Positions 1-6,228 of a DNA stretch of 6,567 nt are shown in pieces (the stretch's first letter is position 1; every line of letters begins with the position of its first letter). This DNA is from CAZHLD01 sp964533185 (GTDB taxonomy: Bacteria; Acidobacteriota; Terriglobia; Acidiferrales; UBA7541). The stretch is from assembly GCA_964533185.1 (NCBI GenBank), contig CAZHLD010000103.1:1-6567 (forward strand). The letters run 5' to 3'. A model generated the notes under the pieces. That model made no database searches, was not told the origin of the DNA, and saw only the letters and a list, made by a program, of their open reading frames with translations. A program made the position numbers and the translations under genes.

Positions 1-16
1 ATTGCTTCTCCGCCAT

Positions 17-45
17 TTGCCCCCTCGCTCCCTTTGCAGTAAACT
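17..45 (+). promoter_or_regulatory. Possible sigma-70-like promoter of the DAHP synthase gene
   Basis: TTGCCC (17-22) matches the -35 consensus TTGACA at four of six bases. TAAACT (40-45) matches the -10 consensus TATAAT at four of six, and the spacer is exactly 17 bases. Transcription would begin near 51-53, downstream of the TTG at 49 and about 27 bases before ATG 79. This supports ATG 79 as the start codon. Each hexamer is only a moderate match and the window edge removes further context, so the call is tentative. Confidence 0.3.
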
Positions 46-65
46 CCCTTGTTTCGCCGCACGCT

Positions 66-71
66 GGGGGA
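66..71 (+). promoter_or_regulatory. Ribosome binding site fixing the DAHP synthase start at ATG 79
   Basis: GGGGGA ends seven bases before ATG 79, a normal Shine-Dalgarno distance for a sequence close to GGAGG. The competing upstream in-frame TTG at 49 is preceded by pyrimidine-rich sequence without such a site. Starting at 79 also gives the N-terminus MLVVM, the first beta strand expected of the ferredoxin-like domain in this family. Confidence 0.6.
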
Positions 72-78
72 TTCACCG

Positions 79-1107
79 ATGCTGGTCGTCATGCAGGCCC
101 ACGCCACCGAGGAGCAGATTCGCGCCGTTTGCGACCGCATCGAAGCCCTGAACCTCAAAGCCCATCCCATCCCCGGCTCCACCCGCACCGCCATCGGCAT
201 CACCGGCAACAAAGGCGCTGTGGACCTCGGCTCGCTCGAGTCCATGCCCGGGGTCATCGAGTGCATTCCGGTCAGCAAGCCCTATAAATTAGTCAGCCGC
301 GACGTTAAAGAAGACGACACCGTCATCCGCATCCCCATTCCCGGCGGCTCCGTCTCTATCGGCGGCCCTGCGATTGCTCTGATTGCCGGCCCTTGCGCCG
401 TCGAGACTCACGCCCAAACCCTGGCCATCGCCGAGCGCGTCGCCGGCATCGGCGTCCGACTCTTTCGCGGCGGCGCCTACAAGCCCCGCACTTCCCCGTA
501 CAGCTTCCAGGGCCTCGGCGAGCCCGGCCTGCAAATCCTTCGCGAAGTCCGCGACCGCTTTGGCATGGGCATCGTCACCGAAGCCGTGGACAACGAAACA
601 TGCGACTTGGTCGAGAAGTACGCCGACGTCATCCAGATTGGCGCCCGCAATATGCAGAATTTTTCTCTCCTCAAGCGCGCCGGCCGCGCCAAGAAACCCG
701 TCCTCCTCAAGCGCGGCATGTCCGCCACCCTTGACGAGTTCCTCATGGCCGCCGAATACGTCATGGCCGAGGGCAATTACAACGTCATCCTCTGCGAGCG
801 CGGCGTCCGCACTTTCTCTGACTTCACCCGCAACACCCTCGACCTTGCCATCATTCCGGCGGTCAAGCGCCGCAGCCACCTGCCGATTCTTGTTGACCCC
901 AGTCACGGCACCGGCCGCCGCCACAAAGTCCTGCCGCTTTCTCGCGCCGCAGTTGCTGCCGGCGCCGATGGTCTGCTCGTCGAAGTCCATCACGAGCCCG
1001 ACCGCGCTCTCTCCGACGGCATGCAGTCCATCCTCCCCGACGAGTTCGCCCAGCTCGCCGACGAAATCCGCCAAATCGCCGCCGTCCTCCACCGCTCCGT
1101 CAACTGA
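79..1107 (+). CDS. aroF: 3-deoxy-7-phosphoheptulonate (DAHP) synthase, class I-beta with N-terminal ferredoxin-like domain
   Basis: This enzyme condenses phosphoenolpyruvate with erythrose 4-phosphate to DAHP in the cytoplasm, the committed step of the shikimate pathway. From ATG 79 it has 342 residues, close to the roughly 340 usual for the Thermotoga/Bacillus-like class. Residues 1-68 form a ferredoxin-like (ACT-type) domain, which in relatives mediates feedback inhibition by Tyr or Phe. Residues 95-340 are the TIM barrel. Visible motifs are AGPC (103-106), FRGGAYKPRTSP (129-140), QIGARNMQN (186-193), KRGM (211-214), LCERG (238-242) and DPSHGTGRR (273-281). The expected metal ligands are all present: C106, H276, E302 and D313, each about four residues later than in the Thermotoga enzyme as I recall it. 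The gene looks intact. There is no chorismate mutase fusion and no other aromatic-pathway gene in the window. The symbol follows common usage for this class; aroA or aroG is also used. Confidence 0.95.
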   Translation: MLVVMQAHATEEQIRAVCDRIEALNLKAHPIPGSTRTAIGITGNKGAVDLGSLESMPGVIECIPVSKPYKLVSRDVKEDDTVIRIPIPGGSVSIGGPAIALIAGPCAVETHAQTLAIAERVAGIGVRLFRGGAYKPRTSPYSFQGLGEPGLQILREVRDRFGMGIVTEAVDNETCDLVEKYADVIQIGARNMQNFSLLKRAGRAKKPVLLKRGMSATLDEFLMAAEYVMAEGNYNVILCERGVRTFSDFTRNTLDLAIIPAVKRRSHLPILVDPSHGTGRRHKVLPLSRAAVAAGADGLLVEVHHEPDRALSDGMQSILPDEFAQLADEIRQIAAVLHRSVN

Positions 1108-1120
1108 CCGCGCAGCGGTC
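1106..1120. repeat. Stem-loop overlapping the DAHP synthase stop codon
   Basis: GACCGC and GCGGTC (1106-1111 and 1115-1120) form a perfect six-base stem with loop GCA. The left arm uses the last two bases of the TGA stop. No T-run follows, so it is not a standard intrinsic terminator. It may protect the transcript 3' end or be part of the dispersed repeat that begins inside its right arm. Confidence 0.5.
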
Positions 1121-1142
1121 ATCCCGAGCGCAGCGAGAGATC
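1118..1142 (+). repeat. Dispersed intergenic repeat element, copy 1 (GTCATCCCGAGCG...GAGATC)
   Basis: The element begins GTCATCCCGAGCG and ends GAGAGATC. Related sequence recurs twice after the kinase gene, at 6229 (GTCATCCTGAGCG) and 6262-6310 (GTCATCCCGAG ... GAGGGATC). All copies are on the same strand and outside coding regions. I recall elements of this type as common between genes in Acidobacteriota; a genome-wide copy count is needed to confirm a family. Confidence 0.6.
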
Positions 1143-1172
1143 ACTCCGCTCTTCTCTGTGCCCTCTGTGTCG

Positions 1173-1196
1173 GCGCCTGCCCCGACCCGGTCGGGG
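1173..1196 (+). repeat. Inverted repeat and 15-base repeat unit upstream of the propeller gene
   Basis: CCCCGACC and GGTCGGGG (1180-1187 and 1189-1196) are perfect arms around a single C, which folds as a seven-base stem with a three-base loop. The 15-mer GCGCCTGCCCCGACC at 1173-1187 recurs exactly at 6368-6382, where the right arm is lost. No T-run follows, so terminator function after the DAHP synthase is uncertain. The 9-mer TCTCTGTGC flanks the region as a direct repeat at 1153-1161 and 1199-1207. Confidence 0.55.
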
Positions 1197-1204
1197 TGTC
1201 TCTG

Positions 1205-1213
1205 TGCTAAAGT
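1205..1213 (+). promoter_or_regulatory. Possible extended -10 promoter of the propeller gene
   Basis: TGCTAAAGT reads as an extended -10 element: TG, one base, then TAAAGT, four of six to TATAAT. I see no convincing -35 box 16-18 bases upstream. Transcription would start about 20 bases before ATG 1241, leaving a short leader. An almost identical TGCTATAGT lies upstream of the kinase gene, which makes the element more believable than it would be alone. Confidence 0.35.
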
Positions 1214-1240
1214 CTTTCTTCTTTCTCGATCGCTAGTCTC

Positions 1241-2362
1241 ATGCTCCAACGCCTCAACTTTCGCCTGACCTTCATCACCGTCGTCATTCTGGGGATCGCC
1301 GCCTGGGTCATTGCTCGCGAGCATCGCCCCTCGTTTCTTCGCCCCGGCCTCCGCCTCCACGCCTACGTCTCCAGCGCCACCGCCGGCACCGTCACCGTTG
1401 TCGATCTCGTCAGTCTTTCCGCCATCTCGACCGTTCCCGTCGGCCCCTCTCCTTCCGGCCTGCGCGCCCATCCCACCCGCAACGAAGTCTGGGGCGTCTC
1501 CACTTCCGACGGCTTCGTCTGGATTCTCGACACCGTCTCGCTCCAAGTCGTGGCCCGCATCCCCGTCGGCTCCTCGCCTTTCGCTCTCGATTTCTCCCCC
1601 GACGGCTCCCGCGCCTTCGTCGCCGCCTCCGGCTCCAACCAGCTCCTCGTCCTCGACTGCCGCTCCCGCCAAATCGTCGCCCGCGCCCGCACCGGCCGTC
1701 GCCCCTGCCTCGCCCGCATCTCGGCCGACGGCAAACTCCTCCTCGTTCCCAACCGCGACGATGCCACTCTTGCACTCTTCGACTCTTCGACTCTTGCTCT
1801 GCTTGCCTCCATTCCCGTCGCCTCCCGCCCCGAACAGGTCGTCGTCCTCCCGGACAGCTCCGTCGCCTTCGTCTCCTCGGCCGGCACCAGCCAGGTTTCT
1901 GCCGTTGATCTCCGCCGCCGCGTCTTGCTTGCCACTCTTCCTCTTTCCGGCCCGCCCGCCGACCTCATCCTCAAGCCCGACGGTGGCGAGCTCTACGTCA
2001 CCTCGCCCGGCGCTCACTCCCTCGACATCCTCAACACTTGGACTACCGAAAACGTCCAATCTCTTCTCCTCGGCTCTTCTCCCACCCGCGGCACTCTCAC
2101 CTCCGACTCCCGCCTTCTCTACGTCTCCGACGCCGCCGCCGGTCGCGTCCTCCCCATTGAAATCGCCTCCCGCCTCATCCAGAAGCCCATTCCTGTCGGC
2201 GTCCGCCCCGGCGTCCTGCGCACCACTCCCGGCGACGACCTCCTCCTCGTCATCAACGAGGGCTCCTCCGACCTCGCCGTCATCCGCGTCCGCACACAGA
2301 GCCTCCTCACACTCATCCCCGTCGGCCCCCACCCCTCCGACCTCGCCCTCAAAGTCTTCTAA
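1241..2362 (+). CDS. Membrane-anchored or secreted YVTN-family beta-propeller protein, predicted eight-bladed
   Basis: The 373-residue product starts with a basic stretch (R4, R8) and a hydrophobic segment at about 10-24, a signal anchor or signal peptide without a clear cleavage motif, so the body probably lies outside the cytoplasm. Residues 40-373 are YVTN-type units: a YV strand, a V-x-V-x-D strand, a strand ending in PVG, then a strand after a conserved Pro, often with a PDG turn. The PVG-like tetrapeptides begin at 65, 107, 149, 191, 233, 275, 317 and 359, exactly 42 residues apart. The protein ends just after the last post-Pro strand (PSDLALKVF), which can pair with the first strands to close the ring. 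YVTN domains are best known from archaeal surface-layer proteins and bacterial secreted proteins; their role is usually binding, and no enzyme residues are apparent. ATG 1241 is used because the anchor follows directly, although no Shine-Dalgarno sequence is visible. The ligand is unknown. Confidence 0.85.
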   Translation: MLQRLNFRLTFITVVILGIAAWVIAREHRPSFLRPGLRLHAYVSSATAGTVTVVDLVSLSAISTVPVGPSPSGLRAHPTRNEVWGVSTSDGFVWILDTVSLQVVARIPVGSSPFALDFSPDGSRAFVAASGSNQLLVLDCRSRQIVARARTGRRPCLARISADGKLLLVPNRDDATLALFDSSTLALLASIPVASRPEQVVVLPDSSVAFVSSAGTSQVSAVDLRRRVLLATLPLSGPPADLILKPDGGELYVTSPGAHSLDILNTWTTENVQSLLLGSSPTRGTLTSDSRLLYVSDAAAGRVLPIEIASRLIQKPIPVGVRPGVLRTTPGDDLLLVINEGSSDLAVIRVRTQSLLTLIPVGPHPSDLALKVF

Positions 2363-2365
2363 CGG

Positions 2366-2421
2366 TCTTTCTTCTCTCCTCTCCTCTTCTCTTTTCTTCT
2401 CCGCTTTCTTCTCCTCCCCCC
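2366..2421 (+). other. Polypyrimidine tract after the propeller gene; possible Rho-type terminator or triplex-forming sequence
   Basis: Four bases after the TAA stop begins a run of 37 uninterrupted pyrimidines (2366-2402), then one G, then 18 more (2404-2421). Inside it is a mirror-symmetric segment centred on CTCCTCTCCTC, the symmetry expected of H-DNA. C-rich, G-poor RNA just after a stop codon is also typical of Rho loading sites. No hairpin with a U-run is present between the genes, so Rho-dependent termination is a reasonable guess for the propeller transcript. Confidence 0.4.
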
Positions 2422-2462
2422 AACCGCGCTCTCCACTTCCTGCTCCACCTCGCGCAAAAACT

Positions 2463-2470
2463 GCTATAGT
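2463..2470 (+). promoter_or_regulatory. Probable extended -10 promoter of the kinase gene
   Basis: TGCTATAGT (2462-2470) contains the TG dinucleotide and TATAGT, five of six matches to TATAAT, the best -10 in the window. No good -35 hexamer is seen upstream, which is usual for extended -10 promoters. Transcription would start near 2477, giving a leader of about 97 bases before ATG 2574. It lies after the pyrimidine tract, so the kinase appears to be an independent transcription unit. Confidence 0.45.
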
Positions 2471-2495
2471 TACCCTCTGCCGAGTTTTCATTTAC

Positions 2496-2523
2496 TTGGG
2501 CCAGCCCAAAACGGGAATGCCCG
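2496..2523 (+). promoter_or_regulatory. Two small hairpins in the kinase 5' leader
   Basis: TTGGGCCAGCCCAA (2496-2509) folds as a five-base stem with a four-base loop. CGGGAATGCCCG (2512-2523) folds as a four-base G/C stem with loop AATG. The two are separated by only two bases and lie within the predicted untranslated leader. No known riboswitch pattern is recognised. A six-codon reading frame (ATG 2548 to TAA 2568, MKISAD) follows and ends five bases before the kinase ATG, but it lacks a ribosome binding site. Confidence 0.35.
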
Positions 2524-2573
2524 CCCGACACGGCTCTCCCCGCTGAAATGAAGATCTCGGCCGACTAAGCGTC

Positions 2574-5500
2574 ATGCCTCAAACCCTGGAATGCCCGCAG
2601 TGTCACGTCGCGAATCCTCCGGGCTCGCCCGCCTGCGTGAAGTGCGCGACTCCGCTCCCGTTTGACCCGGCCGCCACCTCGTTCGACGCCGCCACCATCG
2701 TCGGCGCCTCCACTCCGGCCGACGCCACCGTCCTCGGCACCACTCCCACCCCCCACAGCGCCGCCCCACCCGAAGGCGCCGACAACTGGACCATCCGCAC
2801 CACGCCCGGCAGCGTCACCAGCATTCCAATCCCCGCCACAGCCTTCGAACCCGGCACCGTCCTCGGTGGTCGCTACGAAATCATCAAGATGCTCGGCGAA
2901 GGCGGCATGGGCGCAGTGTACAAGGCCCGCGACACCGAGCTCGACCGTCTCGTCGCTCTGAAAGTCATTCGCCCCGAGCTCGCCAACCAGCCGCAAATCC
3001 TCCAGCGCTTCAAGCAGGAGCTCATCCTCGCCCGCAAAGTGACTCATCGCAACGTCATCCGCATCTTCGACCTCGGACAGGCCGATGGCATCAAGTTCAT
3101 CACCATGGAGTTTGTCGAGGGCCGCGACCTCAAAGATCTTCTCACCGAAAAAGGCAAGCTCACTGGCGAAGAAGCCGTCGCCATCATGCACCAGGTGTGT
3201 CTCGCGCTCGAAGCCGCCCATCAGGAGGGCGTCATCCACCGCGATCTCAAACCCCAGAACATCATGGTCGAAGATGCCACCGGCCGCGTCCTCGTCATGG
3301 ACTTCGGTATCGCCCGCTCCGTTGAGGCGGGCGGCATGACGCAGACCGGCGCCCTCATCGGCACGCCAGAGTACATGTCCCCCGAGCAAGTCCGCGGCAA
3401 AGAGGCCGACGCCCGCTCCGACATTTTCACCCTCGGCATCATCCTCTACGAGCTCCTCACTGGCCAGATGCCCTACAAAGCCGACACCGCTCTCGGCTCC
3501 ATGTACAAGCGCACCCAGGAGCGCGCCCTTCCTCCCATCGCGGTCAATCCCGAAGTCCCTGGCTTCCTGAGCGACCTGGTCTCCCGCTGCCTCGACCCCG
3601 AGCCCCAGCGCCGCTTCCAGTCCACCCGCGAAATCATTCACGAATTCGAAGCTTGGCGCGGTGGCGCCGCCCGCGACGCGCTAGCACCGATTCGCGACTT
3701 CCTCCGCCGCGTCCCGCCCTACCAAAAGTGGCTCGCCGTCGGTCTCACTGCCGCGCTGGTTATCACCCTCGGCTTTTTTGCGTTGCGTGGTCGCTTCAGC
3801 CTGACCGCAAAGAACGCCTCCAGCAGCACCGCTCCGCCGGCCGTCTCCCTGGCCGTTCTTCCCTTCCGCAACGCTTCCGGCGATCCTTCGGTCGATTGGC
3901 TCGGCGCCAGCCTTGCCGAAATGTTGCGCACTGACGTCGGACAGTCCGCCGCTCTGCGCACGGTTTCCGCCGACCGCGTCCATCAAATCATGAAGGATCT
4001 GCGCATCGCGCCCAACGCCGAGCTCGACCCCGACACTCGCCGTCGCCTCGCCGAGTTCAGCAACTCCGAAAACATCGTCTACGGCCAGTATTTCAAAATC
4101 GGCGATCAAATCCGCATCGATGCCACGCTCGAAGACCTCAAGCGCCAGCGCACTTTCCCCCTCAAGGTTGAAGCGAGCAGCGAAAACGACATCCTCACGG
4201 CCGTCGAGCAGCTGGCCCGCACTTTGCAGCAGAATCTCGCCCTCTCTCCCGATCTCTTGAAAGACCTTCGCGCCAAATCCTTCAAGCCCTCTTCCAAGTC
4301 CGTCCAGGCCCTGCGCTTTTACAACGAAGGTCTCGAGCTCTCCCGCATGGGCAACAACACCGAAGCCGCCAGGCGCTTCGAGTCTTCCATTCAGCAGGAT
4401 GCTGACTTCGCCCTCGCCTATACGCGCCTCGGCCAGACCTATTCCGCCCTCGGCTACGACGACAAAGCTGAAGAAAACTCCCGCCGCTCTGTTGAACTCT
4501 CTGCTTCTCTCCCTCCCCACGAGCGCTATCTCATCCTCGCCCATCACGCCCGCATCCAGAACGATTATCCCAAGGCCATCGAGGCCTACGAAAATCTCGT
4601 CAAGGTTTCTACCCACGACCCCGAAGTCCTCTTCAATCTCGCCGGTCTGTACGAATCCGCTGGCTCGCTCGACAAAGCCAGCGACGCCCTCACCCGCGTT
4701 CTTACCCGCGACCCCAAATTCTTCGATGCCCTTTTTGCCGCTGGCCGCGTGCAAATCAAGCGCGGCGATCCCCAGGCCTCGCTCGACTACTTGAATCGCG
4801 CTCTCAACCTTTCCATCCAGCTCGGCAACCAAGAAGGCCGCGCCACCATCCTCAACGCCACCGGCATCGCCTATAAGCGCCTCAACAAGCCCGATGAAGC
4901 CCTGCGCAATTACCAGGAATCTTTGGACATCCGCACCCGCCTCGGCCTCAAGGGCGGCATGGCCGCCACGCTCAACGAAATCGGCCAGATTCAAAACAAA
5001 ATGGGCCAGCCCGATAAGGCCTTCAAGAGCTACCAGCAATCTCTCAAGCTCCGCCGCGAAATCGGCGATAAGCGCGGCACCGGCAACACCCTCATTGACC
5101 TCGGCCTGCTTTACGTCGATCGCGGCCGCTACGACGATGCCCTCAAGCTTTTCCAAGAATCCCTTCAGATTCAGCGCCAGGTCGGCAACGAAAGCTCCCA
5201 GGCCCTCTGCCTCAACAACATCGGCAACATCTATCTCGCCAGAAGCCAGTACTCCGACGCTCTCACCTACTACGAGCGCGCCCTTCAGCTCGGCGAAAAA
5301 ACTGCAAACCCCGCCGAGATGGCCATTACCGTTCACAATCTCGCCGAAACCACCGCCAAACTGGGCGAATACAACCAGTCCCTCGACTACTTCCTCCGCG
5401 CACTGAACCTCTTCCGCAAAGTCGACGACAAGCGCGGCGCGGCCACGGCCTCCTACAGCATGGGCACTCTCTTCGATTATCAGGGCCGCTTCGGCGCTTC

Positions 5501-6215
5501 GCTCACCGCCAAGGAAGAAGCCCTCAAAACCTTCCGTGATTTGCAGGAACGCAGTTTCTGGTTGGCTGAAATCCTCAGCGGCTATGGCGAGTCTCTTGCC
5601 CAGGTCGGCCGCTACGACGAAGCTCAGAAAACTCTCCACGAGGCCCTTTCACTCTCCCGGGAGCTCCAGAACAAAGCCCTCATCGCCCAGACCCTCAACT
5701 TCCAGGGCGACCTTGCCTATTTCCGCGGCGATTTCAAATCCGCCGGTCCTCTCTTCCAGCGCGCCCTTGAGGCCGCCAATGGCGCCGGCGACCGCCGCAT
5801 GGTTCTTCTCGCCCGCGTCAATCTTGCACGTGTCGCCATCGCCGAAAAGCGCTTTCAGCCCGCCATTGCATCTCTGCAAGCTATCGCCCAGCAGGCGGGC
5901 TCTCTGGGCTTGAAATATCTCGCCGCTGAGAGCTCCCTCTTGCAAGCCGAAGCCCTTCTCGACACCGGCAAAGCCTCTGCCGCCCGCCCGCTCATCGACT
6001 CCTCTCTCCGCACCGCCGAACGCCTCAAACTTCAGGCCCTCGCCGCCCGCGCCCACTTTCAGCTTGCCCGCTTCTACAAGGCCACCGGCAATGCCGCCGA
6101 CGCCCAGCGCCAATCCCGCGAAGCATCTCGCATCCTCGGCGAAATTCGCGCCGAAACCAAATCCGACGCCATCCTCCAGCGCGCCGACCTCCGCCCCCTT
6201 TCCTCCGCCCCCTGA
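2574..6215 (+). CDS. Transmembrane serine/threonine protein kinase with zinc ribbon, TolB/FlgO-like domain and 16 TPRs
   Basis: The 1213-residue product has, in order: a zinc ribbon with CX2C-X10-CX2C (C7, C10, C21, C24); a Thr/Pro/Ala-rich linker (25-95); a PknB-like kinase domain (101-360); a membrane segment (386-404); a TolB/FlgO/CsgG-like domain beginning AVLPFRNASGDP (427-438) and running to about 556; and TPRs from 577 to 1191. The kinase looks active: GEGGMG loop (108-113), K130, E149, HRDLKPQN (222-229, catalytic D224), DFG (243-245) and GTPEYMSPE (263-271). HRD makes it an RD kinase, probably switched on by activation-loop phosphorylation (T256, T258 or T264 are candidates). With one membrane span, the kinase should be cytoplasmic and the 800-residue C-terminal part periplasmic. 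The TPRs comprise five of about 34 residues (577-750) and eleven of 40 (751-1191). TPRs bind proteins or peptides, so this part is likely a sensor or scaffold. The substrate is unknown. ATG 2574 has no strong Shine-Dalgarno sequence but places the zinc ribbon at the N-terminus, as in similar kinases. Confidence 0.93.
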   Translation: MPQTLECPQCHVANPPGSPACVKCATPLPFDPAATSFDAATIVGASTPADATVLGTTPTPHSAAPPEGADNWTIRTTPGSVTSIPIPATAFEPGTVLGGRYEIIKMLGEGGMGAVYKARDTELDRLVALKVIRPELANQPQILQRFKQELILARKVTHRNVIRIFDLGQADGIKFITMEFVEGRDLKDLLTEKGKLTGEEAVAIMHQVCLALEAAHQEGVIHRDLKPQNIMVEDATGRVLVMDFGIARSVEAGGMTQTGALIGTPEYMSPEQVRGKEADARSDIFTLGIILYELLTGQMPYKADTALGSMYKRTQERALPPIAVNPEVPGFLSDLVSRCLDPEPQRRFQSTREIIHEFEAWRGGAARDALAPIRDFLRRVPPYQKWLAVGLTAALVITLGFFALRGRFSLTAKNASSSTAPPAVSLAVLPFRNASGDPSVDWLGASLAEMLRTDVGQSAALRTVSADRVHQIMKDLRIAPNAELDPDTRRRLAEFSNSENIVYGQYFKIGDQIRIDATLEDLKRQRTFPLKVEASSENDILTAVEQLARTLQQNLALSPDLLKDLRAKSFKPSSKSVQALRFYNEGLELSRMGNNTEAARRFESSIQQDADFALAYTRLGQTYSALGYDDKAEENSRRSVELSASLPPHERYLILAHHARIQNDYPKAIEAYENLVKVSTHDPEVLFNLAGLYESAGSLDKASDALTRVLTRDPKFFDALFAAGRVQIKRGDPQASLDYLNRALNLSIQLGNQEGRATILNATGIAYKRLNKPDEALRNYQESLDIRTRLGLKGGMAATLNEIGQIQNKMGQPDKAFKSYQQSLKLRREIGDKRGTGNTLIDLGLLYVDRGRYDDALKLFQESLQIQRQVGNESSQALCLNNIGNIYLARSQYSDALTYYERALQLGEKTANPAEMAITVHNLAETTAKLGEYNQSLDYFLRALNLFRKVDDKRGAATASYSMGTLFDYQGRFGASLTAKEEALKTFRDLQERSFWLAEILSGYGESLAQVGRYDEAQKTLHEALSLSRELQNKALIAQTLNFQGDLAYFRGDFKSAGPLFQRALEAANGAGDRRMVLLARVNLARVAIAEKRFQPAIASLQAIAQQAGSLGLKYLAAESSLLQAEALLDTGKASAARPLIDSSLRTAERLKLQALAARAHFQLARFYKATGNAADAQRQSREASRILGEIRAETKSDAILQRADLRPLSSAP

Positions 6216-6228
6216 TCCCCGCCGACCC

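Noticed and set aside
49..78. TTG at 49 as the DAHP synthase start
   Set aside because: It would add ten residues not expected in the family and has no ribosome binding site, and the predicted transcription start lies after it. ATG 79 has GGGGGA at a suitable distance.
1100..2491. 463-codon open frame on the minus strand
   Set aside because: Antisense to the propeller gene. The product is G/D/E/A-rich without domain features, and starts in the complement of the pyrimidine tract. It is a result of the C-rich codon bias.
1311..2546. 411-codon open frame on the + strand in another frame
   Set aside because: It overlaps the propeller frame and encodes a Ser/Pro/Ala-rich low-complexity sequence. 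The propeller frame has the regular YVTN units.
3681..5639. 652-codon open frame on the minus strand
   Set aside because: It lies fully inside the kinase gene, which has clear kinase and TPR motifs. The antisense protein is a low-complexity A/E/G/V-rich mirror of the TPR codons with no recognisable domain.
79..6215. All three genes as one operon
   Set aside because: Gaps of 133 and 211 bases contain repeats, a possible terminator tract and candidate promoters. The functions do not suggest a shared pathway.
2574..6215. The kinase as a pseudokinase or frameshifted gene
   Set aside because: The reading frame is continuous, and the catalytic Lys, Glu, HRD Asp and DFG Asp are all in place.
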